Below, piece after piece: positions 58,173-64,000 of a stretch of DNA of 64,000 bases. A program made the position numbers and the translations under genes. The notes below the pieces were generated by a model. The model made no database searches. It was not told where the DNA came from and worked only from the letters and a program-made list of their open reading frames with translations. Source of the DNA: Hymenopus coronatus (taxonomy: Eukaryota > Arthropoda > Insecta > Mantodea > Hymenopodidae); NCBI GenBank assembly GCA_030762935.1, contig CM060899.1, positions 64,964,501 through 65,028,500 of the forward strand, given 5' to 3'. How positions within the stretch are numbered: position 1 is the stretch's first letter; every line of letters begins with the position of its first letter.

Positions 58173-58299
58173 TTAAAAACATTTCCATTTATCTGGGGAC
58201 TTTTGAACGGAGTAGTAATGTATAGATGCCAATAATTTTGTTTACATGGAGTTCATTTTGAATGTAGCAAATGATTTGACTTTAATTTTAAGACTGACC

Positions 58300-58326
58300 T
58301 AATAAAGTATTTTATTATTTTTGCAG
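58300..58326 (+). other. yki: splice acceptor of the Yorkie-like exon
   Basis: T-rich tract TATTTTATTATTTTTGCAG directly before the coding block; a possible branch-point TAATAAAG lies just upstream. Confidence 0.78.
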
Positions 58327-58484
58327 TCATATCACCAAAACTACAACTTGGGAAGATCCACGGAAAACGCTTGCAGCCCAAGTTGCACAGTCGCAACAGC
58401 AACAACAACAGCAACAATCCTCTGCGGACCTCATTAGCAGTGTTGCCGGATCTCCACACTCTTCATCGTCACCTCAGCCACCAG
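58327..58484 (+). CDS. yki: internal exon of a Yorkie/YAP transcriptional coactivator
   Basis: 158-bp exon of a Hippo-pathway coactivator that binds TEAD/Scalloped in the nucleus and PPxY partners such as Warts through its WW domains. The first base completes a codon started in the previous exon; with AA before it the residue is Asn, giving NHITKTTTWEDPRK, the C-terminal half of a WW domain including the second conserved Trp and the Pro. Next come TLAAQVAQS, a run of eight Gln, SSADLISSVAG and a Ser/Pro-rich PHSSSSPQPP. The last base (G) starts a split codon and is followed by GTTTGT. In vertebrate YAP genes an intron also cuts the first WW domain in this region (from memory), and low-complexity sequence separates the two WW domains. 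The exon for the first half of the domain, and the one for WW2, were not found in the window. Alternatives are other WW proteins (NEDD4-type, Kibra, MAGI), but the DPRK followed by a Gln-rich linker fits Yorkie best. Confidence 0.8.
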
Positions 58485-58735
58485 GTTTGTACACAGAGCA
58501 CAAATAGTAATAGACATCGAATTTCTGATTGTCTGTAAGGGCATTTATAGGGCGTGTCTTCTGACATCCGCTGGCCGCTCCGTCTCTCTAATTGGGGAAG
58601 GTTGTAGTTTACTGTTGTAGTCCACGTTACCTAACCTCACTTCCAGTTGAAGGAGGTGGCTATTCCTATTAGCGAATGAGTTGACAAACCCAGCTTAGGT
58701 ATGCTCTATTGGTTTGATATAGAACACTCACCTGC
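58485..58735 (+). other. yki: intron start (donor GTTTGT) and unassigned intron
   Basis: The donor GTTTGTAC follows the exon. No second WW exon is seen before the LINE remnant. Confidence 0.6.
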
Positions 58736-59830
58736 AAGGTGACAGTATCAGCCAATGTGGATGTGCCTTTGTGACGGAGACCGAAACACATACCTTTAGC
58801 TTGCATAGTAGCACATCCATTTATACTGCTGAACTGTATGCCATCTATCGAGCCATTTTGTACGTTCGCCGTCGAAATCTGGGTGACTGCCTCATAATGA
58901 GTGATTCTCTTAGTGGCCTTCAGAGCGCTCGCGAGTTGTACCATCCTATCTGCAGCGCATCCAGGACCTCCTCTGCATTCTACACACGTCTGGTGTAAAC
59001 GTGGAGTGTGCATGATTCCTGGTCAAGTCGGCCTGCCGGGTAATGAAATGGCGGATTTGGCAGCTAAGACGGCAGCTACGCAACCCAGGAGAATGATTCC
59101 GTTTATGACCTCGGCGGACTTTCGGCTTGTTGTGCAGAGGGTGGCGCTTTCGTGCTGGTCAGATGAGTGGTCGTCTCTCCGCATGAACAAACTCAGGGAA
59201 GTTAAGGATCTGCCTGTAAACTGGGTAACCTCCTCTCGTATATCTCGTCGGGAGGAGGTGATATTGGCTCGTTTGCGGATCGGTCACTGCGTTTTTACAC
59301 ATAGCCACATTTTTAGAAAAGAACCCGCTCTGTGGGGCGACCATGTCAGTGCGGCATGTCCTGCTGGAGTGTGTTGCGCTAGCAACCCTTAGCTCATCCT
59401 TGCAGCTGGCGGCCTCCCTTAAGGAGGTTGCCGACGACCACAGAGCGGTAGAAAAGCTTTTACCGTTTTTATCTCGAATGACATTTCCAATAAAGGTTTA
59501 GGTTTTCTTTATTTTATCCAGACAATTTTATTAGAGCGACAGTTTGTGCATTTTATTTCCCACTGGACACTTTTAACCAAGGGGCTGGTTAATCACCAGT
59601 TTTAATCCCATTTGGCTGTTTTAACAAAACCTGTTTTAAATGCATCTGTGGCCTTAGTCATGAGTATTTTGATCTGGATTTTATACCTAACCCTCCTTTT
59701 TAGTTTAACTTGTTATGTTACATTGTCTTTTACCTCTGGTGTTTTTTTTATTGGAACTTGTTTTTATAAAGGCGCTAATGACCATCGTAGTTTAGCGCCC
59801 CTAAACACCAACCATCATCATCATATCAGC
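58736..59830 (+). pseudogene. non-LTR retrotransposon 3' end: RNase H domain and 3' UTR
   Basis: Remnant of LINE ORF2. The RNase H domain reads CGCAFVTETET, then STSIYTAELYAIYRAI (catalytic Glu), LIMSDSLSGLQSA (catalytic Asp) and, in another frame, QVGLPGNEMADLAAK (catalytic Asp). It then continues through IGHCVFTHSHIF to a Cys/His end (SVRHVLLEC). At least three frameshifts: near 58948, near 59010 and near 59345. The 3' UTR ends GGCGCTAATGACC ... GTTTAGCGCCCC and a (CAT) run at 59813-59824, a tail style of I-group LINEs. 5' truncated, as usual for LINEs. Placement in the I superclade is by the presence of RNase H and is not certain. Confidence 0.85.
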
Positions 59831-60173
59831 CAATAAAATAAAACACGAGTAATAAAGTACCGTACAAACGGTAAGGAATGCGGTGTACGGAACAAAACAG
59901 TGGCGGTTTCTTTCTGTGCCTTGTGTACCTGTCTTTTTCCGAATGCGCAGACATGTCTAAAACGGAAGCTTTAGACTTTTAGGGAAGGTTTCACCAACAG
60001 CAGTAATTTTACTTAACTGGGTTAAAGATGTTAAATCCGAGTTTTGGTAAAATAGCTGTTTCACAAAGCAATGATTGTAGATGCCTGCAAACCTGGTTAT
60101 AACCTTATCGGGTATTTTCCAAATCGTAGTTAACAAAGCAAAAAAGAAACATGACGCTGCAACGAATAATATA
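59831..60173. other. unassigned spacer
   Basis: Nothing recognised. The mariner target TA is at 60172-60173. Confidence 0.5.
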
Positions 60174-61428
60174 CGAAGCGCATTCCAAAACTAAGGTCCG
60201 TTTGGTTATAGTAAAAACATCGCTTATGATACAAGGTTTTTATCGACAGTAATATGTGACTGCATTCTAATTCACTTTTCCACATAATCGCCGTTCACAT
60301 TTTTAACGCTATACTAGGTTCTTTAACCCCTCGACATAGAAGTCTGCCGCCTGGGACCTGGACCAGTTGGTAACGCTCGTCTTGAGTTCATCGTCGGTTT
60401 GAAATCGTTGTCCACCAAGCCACCGTTTCAATTGCAGGAAGAGGAAATAGTTGATCGGGACTGTACAGAGGGTGGTCAAGGAGTTCCCAATGAAACTCTT
60501 GAATCATCTCTTTGGTTTGCTCAGTAGTGTGCGTTGTCGTGCAGGAGGATGATACCAGACGACAGTCCATTTTGGATCGCACGTCTCAGTTTGGTGAGCG
60601 TTGCTCAGTACACGTAATGGTTGTCCCACGGTCCACGAAATCGATCAACAGGACGTCCCTTTCGTCCCAAAACACGGTAGCCATACGGCGATTGCTTACA
60701 CCTTTTTGGTTTGGGTGAATCGGAATGGCGCCATTGCATTGACTTGTTTTGATTCTGCGTTGATGTACGCTATCTACGTGTCGTCTCCCGTAACAACGTG
60801 GGAAAAAAAAGAAAAAAAAAAAAACATCTCCGTTATGTCTAGCGCTCCAAAAATTGTCGTGCACAATGCATTTGTTGCTCTTAATGCTAACCGGTGAGCT
60901 GTTTTGGCACCCACCTCACACAAAGTTTCGCAAGCTCTTCGGTGACAATCCTGTCAAGAGTGGTTCGAGCAACACTTGGGAATTCCATAGCCAGATCACT
61001 AATCATCAAACGCCGATCACTTCGAAGTTTTTGGTTCATTTGATCAACGATGTCGTTCGTCCAAATACTGTGCCTACCACTCCGCTATTCATGGTGCACA
61101 ATTGTGCGCCATTTCGAAATTCTTGACACCAGTGTCGAACTTGTTTGTCACTCATTATGTCCGGGCCATACACTAGAGACAACTCTGAATGGATGTCCGC
61201 AGCTGATGATCCTTTTGCCAGCAAAAATTTAATCACACCGCACACTTCACAACTGGCGGGAGCTACGATTGTCACGGTCATTTCGATCTGCTCCCATCGA
61301 CAGGCATGCGCCTACTGCGGCACACCAGGTCCCCAGGAGCTGGTAGACAGCGCTGCAGGCGTGAAACGTCATTCAAGCCTACGATCTGTAACATTGTTCA
61401 CCGGACATTAGTTTTGGAATACGCGTCG
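60174..61428 (-). mobile_element. mariner transposon 1, 1255 bp
   Basis: Left end CGAAGCGCATTCCAAAACTA and reverse-complemented right end CGACGCGTATTCCAAAACTA are inverted repeats of about 28 bp. TA precedes the left end; the right TA is mutated. The length is normal for mariner. The transposase remnant is on the minus strand. Confidence 0.88.
60290..61290 (-). pseudogene. mariner 1 transposase, broken
   Basis: Minus-strand pieces in order: MTVTIVAPASCEVCGVIKFL and SAADIHSELSLVYGP (N-terminal helix-turn-helix); ATVFWDERDVLLIDFVDRGT; LLHDNAHY with the second catalytic Asp (60536-60538); EFHWELLDHPLYSPD; YFLFLQLKRWLGG; and the C-terminal NVNGDYVEK. The segment with the third catalytic Asp (after SPD) is deleted or altered. 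Several frameshifts, and an A-rich insertion near 60800-60825. It is of the lineage with a SETMAR-like reading frame. Confidence 0.85.
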
Positions 61429-61619
61429 AAGTTATGGACAACGACAATAATGTATCAAGATAATAATGATAAATAATATGGTACGAGAGAAATAGAAGGC
61501 AATTGCTAAAGTTCAGATAATGAAGCAATTAGTACTTCAGTGTACAATATAAAGTAAACTTTGTAATGTGGTCCCGTTTTACACATCGTTATCGTAACCA
61601 AATGGCATTCTGCGTTCTC
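61429..61619. other. unassigned spacer
   Basis: Nothing recognised. Confidence 0.45.
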
Positions 61620-61797
61620 ACACAAAAGTTCCGTGATAGTCAAAAGCTGGTTGCTATGTGACTGAAGTTCCATTGTTTGTATGTATGGACACGAGGTGAC
61701 AAATTCCTGTATGAGAAAAGTATAAGCTTTTCAAAGCTGAATGCAATACTTTCTCTATACACTATGTACATAGTGCTTGTAGAGAAAGTAAAAAGTA
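61620..61797 (+). repeat. family H, internally deleted miniature
   Basis: A body segment (AGTCAAAAGCTGGTTGCTAT to TTTTCAAAGCTGA) is joined directly to the palindrome and GTGCTTGTAGAGAAAGTAAA, so about 500 bases are missing. Confidence 0.85.
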
Positions 61798-61935
61798 CGC
61801 CATATCCATTAAGGGGAAAATGGGGAATGTGCTAATAAGCACTTTTTCTTGTCTAATGCAAAATTAGCTTACAAAAGATTTCACTGCAGCCGATATAACG
61901 AGTACTGAGACATTGGGACCCCGCTTTGCACAAAT
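61798..61935. other. short spacer
   Basis: Nothing recognised. Confidence 0.45.
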
Positions 61936-62162
61936 CGTCCTTTAACCTGGTTTGGTCATATCGGACGATGAATGAAATTGGTGAAATGATGCTCCAATGA
62001 TCTCGGGTCAATGGAGCTTAAAGTTACTCGACATTCGTCTTCTCAGGATAAGGGAAAACCCCGAAAAAAACCTTATCCGGGTAACTCACCCTAAGCGAGA
62101 TTCGAACTCACGACCTTTTGAATGTGAGGCAGACACGCTACCACCACACTACCCAGGCGGGT
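61936..62162 (-). mobile_element. SINE1, third copy
   Basis: From CGTCCTTTAACCTGGTTTGG to CTACCCAGGCGGG, reverse of 27922-28158, with a few substitutions. Confidence 0.9.
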
Positions 62163-62189
62163 AACAAATCTTTATATACTGTTTGACGT

Positions 62190-62426
62190 GTTTGAGCATT
62201 TTCCTGAAAATCTTCATGTCGCATCCTTGGAAGATACCAAACTTAAATACCAAGTTTGGTTTTTAACGGTCTTTTTGTTTCTGAGCTATGCTGCCCACAG
62301 ACACACACACAGACAGACGGACAGCTTAAAACATTTCCGGTGAATTCTCGGAATCGAATTTTTGGGTGCATTACAATACCTTCTCTATACACTACGTACA
62401 CATAGTACGTGTAGAGGAAGTAATAT
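62190..62426 (+). repeat. family H, 3' third
   Basis: From TTTTCCTGAAAATCTTCATG through the central palindrome and a short CA run to ACGTGTAGAGGAAGTAA. Confidence 0.85.
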
Positions 62427-62985
62427 AACCAGTTAATACTAGAATTTGCATTTTAGAATTGACAATTCGGGGATACCGAAAGTTCTCAAAATGTAATTAA
62501 AAAGTCACCGTTTTTTATAACTAGATATCCCAAATTTGAAACAAATATAAAAATAAATTAGCAAATGTTGCTTAAAACGTATTACCATTATATTTAAACC
62601 GAAACGATAATGATAATCAGATACCACCTAAAAATAAACTAGTTTTTTAAAGCTTACATCCACATTGTCCTCATCCTCGGTTCCATTGTTGAAGACGTCT
62701 GACCATTGTTAGGGAGACTTGTCTGGTGTACTTGCCAACTTCAACACGGAGTCAGATGGCAACACTTTCCTATGCGCTTTAGCCCCCTTCAAATTCAGAG
62801 TATGTCTTTATTTCTGCATTTGAATGGGGGAAACAACACTTAGAGTAAAGTTGAAAGGAATTCATCCTTGTGGAATCCTTATGAGTATCTACTAAGGCCC
62901 AAAACTTCATTTTAGGTAATTCTAGTTTTGCGCCATTTTATGAAACTGATATTCCACTACCTTCTCCGAATCCCTCTGTACTTTA
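62427..62985. other. unassigned region
   Basis: AT-rich first half, more balanced second half. No frame or repeat recognised. Ends with the TA target of mariner 2. Confidence 0.45.
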
Positions 62986-64000
62986 CGACGGTCGGCTGAT
63001 AAGTCCTGGGCCTCACAGACAGTAGGCCAGTTAGACAGTAGCATCGTATAATTTAACTCTAGACTAGCTTGTATCCAAGTTACAGGTCAATAGCTTATTT
63101 AGTTTTCGAATGACGGCATTTTAAACAAGACAACTTTAGCGTTTTCACGAAAATGGAGGATTTGGAAAAACGAGCAGTGATTAAATACTACCATTTTAAA
63201 GACTTAACGCCTAAAGAAATCAAGGATGAAATGGACAATACATTGAAAGACTGCCCCTTCATATTCAATGATTAAAAGGTGGGTTGCAGAGTTTAAAATG
63301 GGACGTATGAGCACTAGTGATGAGCCTCGCTCTGGACGCCCTGTAGAAGTGACAACTCCAGAGATCATTGAACAAATTCATCGTTTAGTACTGGAAGACC
63401 GCAGATTAAAGTTGTTTGAGATAGCAGAGGCTGTAAACATACCAAAGAAAGTTGCAGGTAATATTTTAAGTAACGTTTGGGCTTTCACAAGGTCTGTGCA
63501 AGATGGGTGCCGCGTTTGTTGACACCTGATCAAAAGTTGCAAAGAAAAACTGTTTCTGTTAAGAATATGGAGTTCTACCGCAAAAATTCGAGTGGATGAA
63601 ACTTGGATACATCACTATACTCCAGAAAGTAAATCACAGTCAAATCAGTGGATTGCGCCAGGTGAACCAGCTCCAAGAAAGGCAAAGTCAATTTTGTCAG
63701 CCAACAAGGTTATGGCGAGTGTTTTCTGGGATGCACATGGAATTATTTTTATTGATTACTTGGAAAAGAGTAAAACTATCACTGGTGACTACTACGCAAA
63801 CTTACTGCAACGTTTGAGTGATAAGTTGAGAAGAAAAAGACCTCATTTGGTAAAAAAAAATCTTGTTTCATCACGACAATGCTCCGGCCCATCGTTCAGT
63901 CATTGCAATGGGAAAATGTGTGAATTAAAGTTTGAATTGCCTGAACATCCACCCTATTCGCCAGATCTACCACCTGTTCCCAAATCTCAAAAAAAAATCT
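62986..64000 (+). mobile_element. mariner transposon 2, cut by the window end
   Basis: The probable left end CGACGGTCGGCTGATAAGTC follows TA (62984-62985). The transposase begins about 165 bp in. The right end is outside the window. Confidence 0.82.
63153..64000 (+). pseudogene. mariner 2 transposase, broken
   Basis: DD34D transposase. ATG at 63153: MEDLEKRAVIKYYHFKDLTP, then a frameshift near 63265, then [20 protein letters not shown] and [13 protein letters not shown] (helix-turn-helix region). A region is lost near 63470-63580. VDETWIHHYTPESK has the first catalytic Asp (63595-63597). KVMASVFWDAHGIIFIDYLE follows, then a frameshift in the A run near 63852. FHHDNAPAHRSV has the second Asp. 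SPDLPP runs directly into LFPNLKK, so the residues that should hold the third Asp are deleted. It is a different lineage from mariner 1. Confidence 0.9.

Overview
The window is a gene-poor, repeat-saturated stretch of a large animal nuclear genome, almost certainly an arthropod and most likely an insect. The evidence is: one spliced host exon encoding half of a WW domain of Yorkie/YAP type; a nuclear copy of mitochondrial DNA with the insect-type 1-base overlap of the nad6 stop and the cob start; tRNA-derived SINEs; and hAT, mariner, Helitron and RNase H-bearing LINE relics. No prokaryotic features are present. The order of insect cannot be fixed from the sequence alone.

The dominant component, well over half of the bases, is one interspersed repeat of about 0.8-0.9 kb, called family H here. 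Polarity is defined as 5' TCTGATGTGTTCCATTCAC ... 3' terminal palindrome ending GTAGAGAAAGT; a copy written in that order on the given strand is '+'. Every well-kept copy has (a) a 12-bp subterminal inverted repeat, ACTTTCTCTACA near the 5' end and TGTAGAGAAAGT at the 3' end; (b) a near-perfect palindrome around ACTATGTACATAGT just inside the 3' end; (c) a CA/GT microsatellite at a fixed internal site about 130-170 bp from the 3' end; (d) a central 24-bp palindrome; and (e) no conserved reading frame. This architecture is that of the non-autonomous Helentron-associated elements (HINE, DINE-1 type). Copies lie head-to-tail, head-to-head and nested. Two main internal subfamilies (A and B) share the same ends. 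Edges of individual copies below are good to about 20 bp.

Layout: 1-12.7 kb, H copies with short unique spacers; 12.7-15.0 kb, a hAT transposon with perfect 8-bp target duplication; 15.5-25 kb, more H copies; 26.4-28.3 kb, a mitochondrial insertion split by an H copy and followed by SINE1, all between inverted copies of a small repeat; 28.3-40 kb, H copies, SINEs and an unclassified repeat (M); 40.6-42.0 kb, a 41-bp minisatellite grown from a tRNA-like SINE head; 42.9-44.5 kb and 50.8-51.8 kb, an inverted pair of a repeat (X) carrying THAP-like zinc-finger starts; 53.8-54.6 kb, a dead Helitron helicase; 58.3 kb, the Yorkie-like exon; 58.7-59.8 kb, a LINE 3' end; 60.2-61.4 kb and 63.0 kb to the end, two different dead mariner transposons.

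The only sequence I would call host coding is the 158-bp exon at 58327-58484 on the + strand. Its split codons at both ends place it inside a gene whose preceding exon must end in the first half of the WW domain. I did not find that exon upstream in the window, so most of the window is probably one very large repeat-filled intron. The many short open frames elsewhere, especially those with His-Thr, Cys-Val or Arg-Glu runs, are translations of microsatellites inside repeats.
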